Made by a program: the position numbers and the translations under genes
The notes under the pieces: generated by a model
What the model was told of the DNA's origin: nothing
Seen by the model: only the letters and a program-made list of their open reading frames with translations
The model's database searches: none
NCBI GenBank assembly: GCA_015520985.1
Contig: WAOY01000131.1
Location: 1 to 5,304 of the forward strand
From: DHVE2 group archaeon
GTDB taxonomy: Archaea; Thermoplasmatota; Thermoplasmata; Thermoplasmatales; Aciduliprofundaceae
Direction of reading: 5' to 3'
Length of the DNA: 5,304 nucleotides
In this document: positions 1 through 5,304 of the stretch, in pieces
Numbering within the stretch: position 1 is the stretch's first letter
Layout of the letters: every line of letters begins with the position of its first letter

Positions 1-1191
1 AAGATGTTCGACGTGCTTTTCGAGAAGGCAAACCTCCCGGGGGTACTGGGCGAGATAATCTTCGGGCTCATTCTGGGAAATATCGTTCTGTACGGATACA
101 TCTTCGGTCCATCGGTGGACGGATGGCTCCATAACTGGATACTCCTGAGGGGAGCGGAACCCTTTGAGGGCCTTGAACCCGTACACTTCCTAGCCAAATT
201 AGGCATCGTGGTCCTCCTCTTCATCGCAGGCCTGGACACAAATGTGGAGCAGCTGAAGTCCACGGGCAAGGTGGCCACGATATCCACAGTGATGGGCGTA
301 TTCGTGCCCCTCGTCATAGGTTACTTTTCGGGCCTCGCGCTGGGCTACGATTCACGTGAAAGCCTGGTGATGGGTGTGCTATTAACAGCGACGAGCATAG
401 GAGTAACGGTGAGAACCCTCATGGACATAAATATGCTGAGGACCGATGTCGGTGCGGCCTCGCTCAGCGCCAGCGTGATGGACGATTTCCTGGGCATTGC
501 GCTCATAATCTTCGCGGTGGGCACCGGGAACATACTGATATTCGGTCTGCAACTGGGCATATTCTTCGTTGTGACCCTCATAGCGGCTTGGTACTACATG
601 CCCTACATCACGAGATTCGTGTCAAGGTACATAAAGACGGAAAGGGCCATGCTCGGCGTGCTATTCGGGGTGATGCTCCTCTTCTCCTCTCTGGCCGAAT
701 TCAGCTTCGGGGCCGCCATAGAGGGAGCATACTTCGCGGGCATAGTGCTAAGCCGTCTTCCCGCCAAGAAGATAATAACCGAGGATGTGCGTGCAATTGG
801 TTACGGATTCCTCATACCCCTGTTCTTCGTGTACACCGGTGCCCAGCTTGATGCGGGAGTTTTCCTGAAAGAAGACGCTCTGGTGCTCGCTGCTGTGATC
901 CTCCTGGCAGCCATTTTCGGAAAGATCCTGGGCAGGGGGATCGGGGCGCGCATCGGGGGCTTCGACTGGCACAAGTCCTGGCAGATGGGGATAGGCTCAA
1001 TTCCCAGGATGGAAGTGGCGCTGGTGTCCCTGACGGTGGCCATAACGGCGCCTTCGCATCCCATCCGGGATGCACATATACCCCTATTCATAGCAGCCAC
1101 CATGGTGTTCGTGATAGTGACGACCCTCATAACGCCTCCTCTGCTCAAGTGGTCCTTCAGAAAAGAAATAAGGGAGATGCAGGGACACTAA
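1..1191 (+). CDS. CPA2-family cation/proton antiporter (Na+/H+ or K+/H+ exchanger domain), 5'-truncated
   Basis: Integral membrane protein predicted to exchange Na+ or K+ for H+ across the cytoplasmic membrane. The reading frame is open to base 1, and the ATG at 4 is probably internal: CPA2 proteins have a complete first membrane helix before the segment seen here (LPGVLGEIIFGLILG), and that helix is missing. Counting that Met as 1, visible family marks are the LGIVVLLFIAGLD stretch (66-78), the D160-D161 pair in VMDDFLGI, which matches the ion-binding DD of electrogenic CPA2 antiporters such as NapA, IPLFFVYTGAQLD (271-283), and IPRMEVALV (333-341). About eleven hydrophobic segments follow one another. 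The protein ends about 15 residues after the last helix, so it lacks the TrkA-N/C regulatory domains of KefB/KefC. Its stop codon overlaps the converging rpap gene by 4 bases. Family is clear; ion preference is not. Confidence 0.88.
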   Translation, partial: KMFDVLFEKANLPGVLGEIIFGLILGNIVLYGYIFGPSVDGWLHNWILLRGAEPFEGLEPVHFLAKLGIVVLLFIAGLDTNVEQLKSTGKVATISTVMGVFVPLVIGYFSGLALGYDSRESLVMGVLLTATSIGVTVRTLMDINMLRTDVGAASLSASVMDDFLGIALIIFAVGTGNILIFGLQLGIFFVVTLIAAWYYMPYITRFVSRYIKTERAMLGVLFGVMLLFSSLAEFSFGAAIEGAYFAGIVLSRLPAKKIITEDVRAIGYGFLIPLFFVYTGAQLDAGVFLKEDALVLAAVILLAAIFGKILGRGIGARIGGFDWHKSWQMGIGSIPRMEVALVSLTVAITAPSHPIRDAHIPLFIAATMVFVIVTTLITPPLLKWSFRKEIREMQGH

Positions 1192-1201
1192 TCCCTCTTT
1201 T
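1159..1201. terminator. Candidate reciprocal T-rich terminators at the convergent gene ends
   Basis: On the plus strand a T-rich stretch with TTTT (1198-1201) and ATTTAT follows the antiporter stop, inside the rpap 3' end. On the minus strand TTATTTCTTTT (1171-1161) follows the rpap stop, inside the antiporter 3' end. Archaeal RNA polymerase often terminates at such T tracts without a hairpin. The tracts are short and interrupted, so the call is tentative. Confidence 0.35.
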
Positions 1202-2075
1202 CATTTATCCGGAAGAAACCGATGTATGGCTCTATCAGGACCTTCCTGGTGAGGAGGTCGTCCACGACCCAGTCCACGTCCGCCTGATCCACGTCTCCAA
1301 GTCTCTCAAGTATGGCCTCGTAGGCAACGCCCTCTCCCTCGTCCAGCTCGCGGATGATCTCCAGAATCCTCTCCTCAAGGTCCCTGGACGGATACTCACT
1401 TGCCTCTTCCTGCTCCTCCACCTCGGGCTCCACGCCGGGTAGTTCGTACCCTATCTCCTGGTACTCTGGCAGCAGGTGCTTCAGGGCGTTGCGTAGCATC
1501 TCGATGTACTTCTCAACGTCTATCTTGTCGTAGTGCTTTATGGCGGTCACCACACCCTCAGAGATCTTGCGGGAGAAACCAAGAGCCATCAAATTGTGCA
1601 CCGTAGGTTCCGACATCTTGAGAGCTTCCTGCATCGCCTCTATGCGTATCTTAAGTTTCCTCGCAGTGTCGAAGACCCAGTAGTCCCGAAGGATTTCGTC
1701 CACTACCTTTATCCTCTCAGGCACCACGGAAACGTACATGGTCTCCTCGTCAGGCCTGTAAACGTTGGTCTTGCCCACGAGGGCGACGAACTGCGGGACC
1801 CTCGTCCCCTCAAGCACCTGGCGCACCTGTGGCCTGTACTTCCCCACGAAGAGGAAGAATGCGCCGGTCTGGTCCACCACCCTTGCCTTTAGGACTTCGT
1901 CGGATATTACGCGCACTTCTGTGAGAACGCCCACAACGAAGAGGCGGCTTATCTTCGCACCCAGGGGAGTTACCACGTAACTTGGCTTCTTCGGCTCCGT
2001 GGCCTTGATGTAGTGCTTCGCGGAATTGTACTCCGCGGCGAATACCCTCCATGCTGGTTCCCTCGCCATCTTCAC
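1188..2075 (-). CDS. rpap: RPA-associated protein (RPAP, COG3390 family)
   Basis: Partner of the archaeal ssDNA-binding protein RPA, expected to act in DNA replication and repair. The N-terminus (REPAWRVFAAEYN, about residues 5-17) and the following stretch VGVLTEVRVIS...ARVVDQTGAFFLFVGKYRP resemble haloarchaeal Rpap proteins as I recall them. Regions by eye: an OB-fold at about 40-125, a helical middle at about 125-205, a Glu-rich linker at about 213-228, and a C-terminal segment at about 232-290 that reads like a winged helix, giving an RPA32-like plan (OB plus wHTH). Start: the GTG at 2075 overlaps the TGA of rpa (GTGA) and sits six bases after an SD-like GAGGAGAT (2089-2082). GTG at 2078 and ATG at 2069 are in-frame alternatives that change only the first few residues. 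It is the second gene of the rpa operon and its stop overlaps the antiporter stop. The specific molecular role is inferred from the family and the operon. Confidence 0.87.
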   Translation of the reverse strand: MKMAREPAWRVFAAEYNSAKHYIKATEPKKPSYVVTPLGAKISRLFVVGVLTEVRVISDEVLKARVVDQTGAFFLFVGKYRPQVRQVLEGTRVPQFVALVGKTNVYRPDEETMYVSVVPERIKVVDEILRDYWVFDTARKLKIRIEAMQEALKMSEPTVHNLMALGFSRKISEGVVTAIKHYDKIDVEKYIEMLRNALKHLLPEYQEIGYELPGVEPEVEEQEEASEYPSRDLEERILEIIRELDEGEGVAYEAILERLGDVDQADVDWVVDDLLTRKVLIEPYIGFFRINEKRD

Positions 2076-3349
2076 CACCCCATCTCCTCAAGGAGCTGCT
2101 CTGCCTTCTTGGCTATGTCCTCCATGCTGAGGAGTTCGAAGTCCTTAACCAGCATCCTCAATCCGTACTTGTCATCGTTCATCACGTTTCCTCGAACCCT
2201 CATGGGCCTTGCAAAGAGCTTATCCTCCACCATGTCCATTATCACCGTCGGGTTCCCCAGGTTCTCCTTCACAATGTCAATGACCTCGTCTAGGGTCTTG
2301 CCGAGGATCCTCTCGGTCTGCTCCCTGTTGAAGATGCACATCACCGCTCCGGTGCCGTCGTCAAGTATCGCCTTTATCCTCAGGTCCGGGCTGGGCTTGA
2401 CCTTTCCGTGGATGGGACACATGCCGCCGGTGAGCACCCTGCCACACTCGGGACAGCGGTAAACAAGGCCGCTCCCGTCCTTCACGTCTATTATGACTCC
2501 CTCCAGGAGCACGTTGAAACCGCCCTTACCTTCAAGGCTCTCTATCTGCACCGGGAACTCCTTAACCTCGATGTCCACGTCCTCCTTCCTGACCTCTGAG
2601 CGGGTGTCGAACACCAGCTGGGGCATTCCACGGAATGTGGAGACATAGGCGCCAGATATTCTGAGTACGTCTCCACTCTCCACGGGCACGTCCCAGGAGG
2701 TAAAGGGTATCTCGCCGGTGTCATCCGCGAGGATTCCGGAGTAAACCTCGCGGGGCTCGCCGTCAACCTCCACGTTCCTCTTCTCAACGCTCAGAACCTT
2801 GGCGAGGACTTCAACGAGGCCCATGCGGGGATGCAGCTCCACGATCTTCGCCGGCTTGACCACGCTCTTGACCTTCACAGAGTCAGGGGGAAGGAGCTCT
2901 ATGCGGGTGTTCTGCCCTATCATCAGTTTCACCTGCCCCTGCCACTCCCGGGTGTAGGCGTTCTTTATGTGAATGCAGTCGCCCTTCCTGATATCCATGC
3001 TGAGGTTCCAGGCGGTGAAAGGTATAACGCCTGTCTCGTCCCCGAGCATCCCGTAGTACATCCTCTTGCGCACCCCATCCACCTCGTACTCCTTGGGGTT
3101 AACGCTCAGAACCTTGACCTTCACGTTGACCCGCCCCTCTCCGGGCTTCAGGTCCGCTATCTTCTTGTCTCCCAGTGAAGCCCTGCGGACATCTCCGCCG
3201 TACTTGGATATCACGCCCCTCATAGCCTCGTTCAAACCTACGCCAAACTGTGTGATCCACTTCCTCAATTCTCTCCGTATGGTGTCCCTCTCAACCTTGC
3301 CATCCAGAGCCTGGTAAATCTCGTCCACAGCCCTCTCAAACTCGTCCAT
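2072..3349 (-). CDS. rpa: Replication protein A, RPA41-like ssDNA-binding protein with tandem OB-folds and zinc finger
   Basis: Binds and protects single-stranded DNA during replication, recombination and repair. The 425 residues comprise a helical N-terminus (1-55), OB-fold 1 (about 62-155), OB-fold 2 (about 165-255), and a third OB-fold (about 268-408) interrupted by a zinc finger with C299, C302, C311 and H314 (C-x2-C-x8-C-x2-H), like the DBD-C region of RPA70. OB-folds 1 and 2 are recognisably duplicated (YGMLGDETGVIPFTAW versus SGILADDTGEIPFTSW), and the third keeps ILDDGTGAVMCIF. Start: ATG 3349 follows GAGGTGAT (3362-3355) by five bases, the spacing also seen in hsp20 and cdc48; the ATGs at 3356 and 3353 are out of frame. 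A TATA box lies upstream, and rpap follows with a 4-base overlap, as in the rpa-rpap operons of Haloferax. Length and domain order fit euryarchaeal RPA41. No broken or missing key residue is seen. Confidence 0.93.
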   Translation of the reverse strand: MDEFERAVDEIYQALDGKVERDTIRRELRKWITQFGVGLNEAMRGVISKYGGDVRRASLGDKKIADLKPGEGRVNVKVKVLSVNPKEYEVDGVRKRMYYGMLGDETGVIPFTAWNLSMDIRKGDCIHIKNAYTREWQGQVKLMIGQNTRIELLPPDSVKVKSVVKPAKIVELHPRMGLVEVLAKVLSVEKRNVEVDGEPREVYSGILADDTGEIPFTSWDVPVESGDVLRISGAYVSTFRGMPQLVFDTRSEVRKEDVDIEVKEFPVQIESLEGKGGFNVLLEGVIIDVKDGSGLVYRCPECGRVLTGGMCPIHGKVKPSPDLRIKAILDDGTGAVMCIFNREQTERILGKTLDEVIDIVKENLGNPTVIMDMVEDKLFARPMRVRGNVMNDDKYGLRMLVKDFELLSMEDIAKKAEQLLEEMGW

Positions 3350-3354
3350 CCATC

Positions 3355-3362
3355 ATCACCTC
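3355..3362 (-). promoter_or_regulatory. Shine-Dalgarno site of rpa
   Basis: On the minus strand GAGGTGAT is followed by five bases and ATG 3349. It selects this start over the two out-of-frame ATGs in the same stretch (3356 and 3353), the first of which lies partly within the site. Confidence 0.75.
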
Positions 3363-3388
3363 TTCGCGCTTAATCGTAGTGCGATGTC

Positions 3389-3402
3389 CTATAAAACCCT
3401 TC
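3389..3402 (-). promoter_or_regulatory. rpa-rpap promoter (BRE/TATA)
   Basis: Minus-strand TTTTATAG (3396-3389) is a good archaeal TATA box, preceded by the purine-rich GGAAGGG (3403-3397) in the BRE position. About 24-25 bases downstream the expected start falls on A3371/A3370, giving a leader of about 21 nt that holds the SD. This is a match by eye; no start site has been measured. Confidence 0.6.
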
Positions 3403-3453
3403 CCACGAAGTTCCATGTGGAAGGATAAAGCCACGGTTAATCACGACCATTTC

Positions 3454-3468
3454 CAAAAACTTTATATA
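3454..3468 (+). promoter_or_regulatory. hsp20-cdc48 promoter (BRE/TATA)
   Basis: TTTATATA (3461-3468) is a near-ideal archaeal TATA box, with the A-rich CAAAAAC (3454-3460) just upstream in the BRE position. The first purine at the right distance, about 26 bases from the box centre, is A3491. That start would give a leader of about 42 nt (3491-3532) consisting almost entirely of the SD-sequestering hairpin. Confidence 0.7.
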
Positions 3469-3485
3469 GTAGTTCCGTTGTAGTT
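3469..3485 (+). repeat. Tandem GTAGTT direct repeat between TATA box and predicted transcription start
   Basis: GTAGTT occurs at 3469-3474 and again at 3480-3485, an 11-bp period (about one helical turn). The repeats begin immediately after the TATA box and end before the predicted start A3491. A protein bound here would block TBP/TFB or RNA polymerase, as described for the archaeal heat-shock repressor Phr. The repeats are seen directly; a role as operator is inference, and two hexamers can match by chance. Confidence 0.4.
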
Positions 3486-3494
3486 ATCTTAGAA

Positions 3495-3527
3495 ATCAAC
3501 CTTCGGTTAACAACCGAAGGAGGTGAT
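3495..3527 (+). promoter_or_regulatory. 5' UTR hairpin that sequesters the hsp20 Shine-Dalgarno site (candidate RNA thermometer)
   Basis: CCTTCGGTT (3500-3508) and AACCGAAGG (3512-3520) are perfect 9-bp inverted repeats with an AAC loop. Below this stem, ATCA (3495-3498) pairs with TGAT (3524-3527), leaving an A / AGG internal loop. The SD GGAGGTGAT (3519-3527) is therefore fully inside the structure: GG in the upper stem, AGG in the internal loop, TGAT in the lower stem. The start ATG 3533 (or the in-frame ATG 3536) lies just outside. The location before a heat-shock gene suggests heat-released translation; a dyad DNA operator is the alternative. The pairing is seen in the sequence; the function is inferred. 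Confidence 0.6.
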
Positions 3528-3532
3528 GCCAA

Positions 3533-3949
3533 ATGATGGAGATGGACAGGATGATGAGAAACATCTACGACATGATGGGAAATCTCGAGCGCGAGTTCGA
3601 GAGCATGCGCCGGGCAATGCGCGAGGAGATTGTGCAGCCCGCTATGGACATTTACGAGACCGAGGATGAAATAGTAATACGGGCGGAGATGCCCGGCGTG
3701 AAGAAGGAGGACATAAGGATCGAAATATCGGGGAACTCCATTGAGATATCCGCAGTGAAGAAGGGTGCCAGCGAGGAGAAGCTCAAGGGATACTACCACA
3801 AGGAGATCTACGAGGGACGCTTCTACCGCCGCATCGAGCTGCCGATGGAGATCCCCGCGGATAAGGTGAAGGCGAGGTACCAGGATGGAGTGCTGGAGAT
3901 AAGGATTGCGAAGGAGAAGGAGGAGAAGAAAGTAGTGCCCGTGGAGTGA
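3533..3949 (+). CDS. hsp20: Small heat-shock protein, Hsp20/alpha-crystallin family
   Basis: Cytoplasmic ATP-independent holdase that forms oligomers and binds unfolding proteins. The 138 residues have an N-terminal helix (1-35), an alpha-crystallin domain (about 37-126) and a short tail. Typical marks are IVIRAEMPGVKKEDI (47-61), the FYRRIELP strand (97-104), and the A-x3-x-GVL signature (A114, G119-V120-L121 in ARYQDGVL). V135-P136-V137 near the C-terminus fits the I/V-x-I/V oligomerisation motif. The N-terminus is very rich in methionine (seven in the first 15 residues). Start: ATG 3533 lies five bases after GGAGGTGAT; ATG 3536 is an in-frame alternative differing by one residue. It is the first gene of an operon with the Cdc48 gene 28 bases downstream. 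Expression is probably heat-controlled, given the leader hairpin and the repeats at the promoter. Confidence 0.95.
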   Translation: MMEMDRMMRNIYDMMGNLEREFESMRRAMREEIVQPAMDIYETEDEIVIRAEMPGVKKEDIRIEISGNSIEISAVKKGASEEKLKGYYHKEIYEGRFYRRIELPMEIPADKVKARYQDGVLEIRIAKEKEEKKVVPVE

Positions 3950-3964
3950 ACGGGCAGGTTAAAA

Positions 3965-3972
3965 GGAGGTGA
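3965..3972 (+). promoter_or_regulatory. Shine-Dalgarno site of cdc48
   Basis: GGAGGTGA followed by five bases and ATG 3978, inside the 28-base gap after hsp20. It fixes the start of the downstream gene. In contrast to hsp20, I see no inverted repeat enclosing this SD. Confidence 0.75.
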
Positions 3973-3977
3973 AAGAA

Positions 3978-5304
3978 ATGAAAAACGGAAAGAAGAATGA
4001 GGAATTCATCGTACGCGTAGCCGAGGCGCGCTCGCGCGATGTGGGGCGAGGAATAGCGAGGATAGACCCCGAGATATACGAGAAGATGGGCCTAATGCCC
4101 GGGGACACGATAATGATTGAAGGCACCAAGAGCACCGCCGCCACCGTTATGCGCGGTTACCCCGAGGACGAGGGAACTGGAGTGATAAGGATTGACGGCC
4201 ACACCCGCAGGAACGCTGGGGTGGGTATAGACGACAAGGTGAAGATAAGGAAAGTTTCCGCGACGCCTGCCTCGCAGGTAACATTCGCTCCGACCCAGCC
4301 CCTGAAGATAATGGGGGGCGAGGAATACCTGCGTGAATTGCTTGAAGGTCGCGTGATAACCCGTGGCGACGTGATCACGATCAACGTGATGGGTAACCCC
4401 ATTGACCTGGTGGTCACCAGCGTTAAACCTGCTAAGGAGGTTGCGATAATAACCAGGAACACCGAGGTGAAGATAAGCGAGAAGCCCGCAAAGGAGGCCC
4501 TCGGAGGTATTCCCCGCGTCACCTACGAGGACATCGGCGGCCTGAAAGAGGAGATAAAGAAGATACGCGAGATGGTGGAGCTTCCGCTCAGGCATCCCGA
4601 ACTGTTCGAGAGGCTGGGCATAGATCCTCCGAAGGGAGTGCTGCTCTACGGTCCACCGGGCACAGGTAAGACGCTACTGGCTAAGGCGGTGGCGAATGAG
4701 GCGAGTGCGCACTTCATATACCTGAGCGGGCCCGAGATAATGAGCAAGTACTACGGACAGAGCGAAGAGAATCTGCGAGAGATATTCAAGGAGGCGCAGG
4801 AGAACGCGCCGAGCATAATATTCATAGACGAGATAGACTCCATAGCGCCCAAGAGAGATGAGGTGTCTGGCGAGGTAGAGCGCAGGGTTGTGGCTCAACT
4901 ACTTGCGCTCATGGACGGCCTGGAGTCCAGGGGCAAGGTCGTGGTGATAGGAGCGACCAACAGACCGAACGCGCTCGACCCGGCTCTGCGCAGACCTGGA
5001 AGGTTTGACAGAGAGATAGAAATAGGCATACCGGATCGCGAAGCGCGGAAGGAGATACTGGAGATACACACCCGCGGAGTGCCCCTCGCTGAAGATGTTG
5101 ACCTGGACAAGCTCGCGGATATGACGCATGGGTACGTGGGCGCAGACCTCGCTGCCCTGGTGAAAGAAGCCGCAATGCGCGCTCTGCGCAGGATACTGCC
5201 AGAGATAGACGTGGACATGGAGAAGATACCCAAAGAGGTGCTCGAAAAGTTAGAAGTGACCTGGGAGGATTTCATCAACGCATACAGGGAGATGCAGCCC
5301 TCCA
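3978..5304 (+). CDS. cdc48: Cdc48/VAT-family AAA+ ATPase, 3'-truncated by window edge
   Basis: ATP-driven unfoldase/segregase (archaeal VAT, relative of p97/VCP) that threads proteins through a hexameric pore and can feed the proteasome. The frame stays open from ATG 3978 to the window end (442 codons plus one base). Residues 8-92 form the double-psi barrel Nn subdomain ([21 protein letters not shown]), about 93-178 the Nc subdomain, and 180 onward the D1 AAA module: Walker A GPPGTGKT (225-232), pore loop SKYYG (256-260), Walker B IIFIDE (280-285), sensor-1 N328 in ATNRP, and arginine fingers R339 and R342 in RRPGRFD. The D1 lid runs to about 442. The D2 module, normally a further 300 or so residues, lies beyond the window. 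All D1 catalytic residues are present. It is co-directional with hsp20 and very probably cotranscribed. The ATG 3978 start is supported by GGAGGTGA at five-base spacing. Confidence 0.95.
   Translation, partial: MKNGKKNEEFIVRVAEARSRDVGRGIARIDPEIYEKMGLMPGDTIMIEGTKSTAATVMRGYPEDEGTGVIRIDGHTRRNAGVGIDDKVKIRKVSATPASQVTFAPTQPLKIMGGEEYLRELLEGRVITRGDVITINVMGNPIDLVVTSVKPAKEVAIITRNTEVKISEKPAKEALGGIPRVTYEDIGGLKEEIKKIREMVELPLRHPELFERLGIDPPKGVLLYGPPGTGKTLLAKAVANEASAHFIYLSGPEIMSKYYGQSEENLREIFKEAQENAPSIIFIDEIDSIAPKRDEVSGEVERRVVAQLLALMDGLESRGKVVVIGATNRPNALDPALRRPGRFDREIEIGIPDREARKEILEIHTRGVPLAEDVDLDKLADMTHGYVGADLAALVKEAAMRALRRILPEIDVDMEKIPKEVLEKLEVTWEDFINAYREMQPS

Noticed and set aside
801..1148. Minus-strand open frames opposite the antiporter (and those at 345-581 and 748-972)
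   Set aside because: Antisense to conserved membrane helices, with arginine- and serine-rich composition typical of shadow frames.
2013..2462. 149-codon plus-strand open frame opposite rpa/rpap
   Set aside because: A Ser/Leu/Pro-rich shadow of the rpa gene, spanning the well-supported rpa-rpap junction on the other strand.
3500..3506. CUUCGG tetraloop motif in the hsp20 leader
   Set aside because: C3501-UUCG-G3506 would have a stem of only one pair (C3500 faces U3507), so the longer 9-bp hairpin is the sensible fold.
3500..3520. Reading the 9-bp inverted repeat as an intrinsic terminator
   Set aside because: It is followed by the SD and start codon rather than a T tract, and it lies downstream of a strong TATA box.
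3437..3799. 120-codon minus-strand open frame across the hsp20 promoter and gene
   Set aside because: Antisense to the alpha-crystallin coding region and crossing the TATA box and leader hairpin; His- and Leu-rich translation with no family resemblance.
4092..4595. 167-codon minus-strand open frame opposite cdc48
   Set aside because: It lies wholly antisense to the conserved Nn/Nc and D1 coding sequence, has no recognisable domain, and arises from GC-rich codon bias of the real gene.
1..5304. CRISPR array, insertion sequence, tRNA or rRNA
   Set aside because: No spaced repeats, transposase-like coding, terminal inverted repeats, or tRNA/rRNA signatures were seen; the window is almost fully occupied by five genes.

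Overview
The window looks like a piece of a thermophilic euryarchaeal chromosome. Evidence: a VAT/Cdc48-type AAA+ ATPase, an archaeal RPA41-like single-stranded DNA-binding protein paired with an RPA-associated protein (RPAP, COG3390), TATA boxes in place of bacterial -35/-10 elements, near-perfect GGAGGTGAT Shine-Dalgarno (SD) sites five bases before start codons, and heavy ATA and AGG/AGA codon use. A Thermoplasmatota-like lineage is plausible because the AAA+ protein resembles Thermoplasma VAT, but the sequence alone does not fix the genus.

Layout: (1) bases 1-1191, + strand, a CPA2-type cation/proton antiporter cut at its 5' end by the window edge. (2) bases 1188-3349, - strand, a two-gene ssDNA-binding operon: rpa (2072-3349, transcribed first) and rpap (1188-2075), joined by a 4-base GTGA stop/start overlap. 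The antiporter and rpap converge tail to tail and overlap by 4 bases. (3) bases 3350-3532, a 183-bp divergent control region with a TATA promoter in each direction. (4) bases 3533-5304, + strand, a proteostasis operon: a small heat-shock protein (Hsp20) followed after 28 bases by a Cdc48/VAT-family unfoldase, cut at its 3' end by the window edge after the first AAA domain.

Functionally, RPA and RPAP would coat and protect ssDNA in replication and repair. Hsp20 would hold unfolding proteins, and Cdc48 would remodel or unfold them for the proteasome or for refolding. The two operons share one intergenic region, so genome maintenance and heat-stress proteostasis start from a common control point.

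The most striking unexplained signal is in the predicted ~42-nt leader of the hsp20-cdc48 mRNA. A perfect 9-bp inverted repeat (3500-3508 / 3512-3520), extended by ATCA/TGAT pairing, locks up the whole SD (3519-3527). That is the layout expected of an RNA thermometer or another SD-sequestering switch. A DNA operator is the main alternative. A second candidate control element is a pair of GTAGTT repeats, 11 bp apart, lying between the TATA box and the predicted transcription start.
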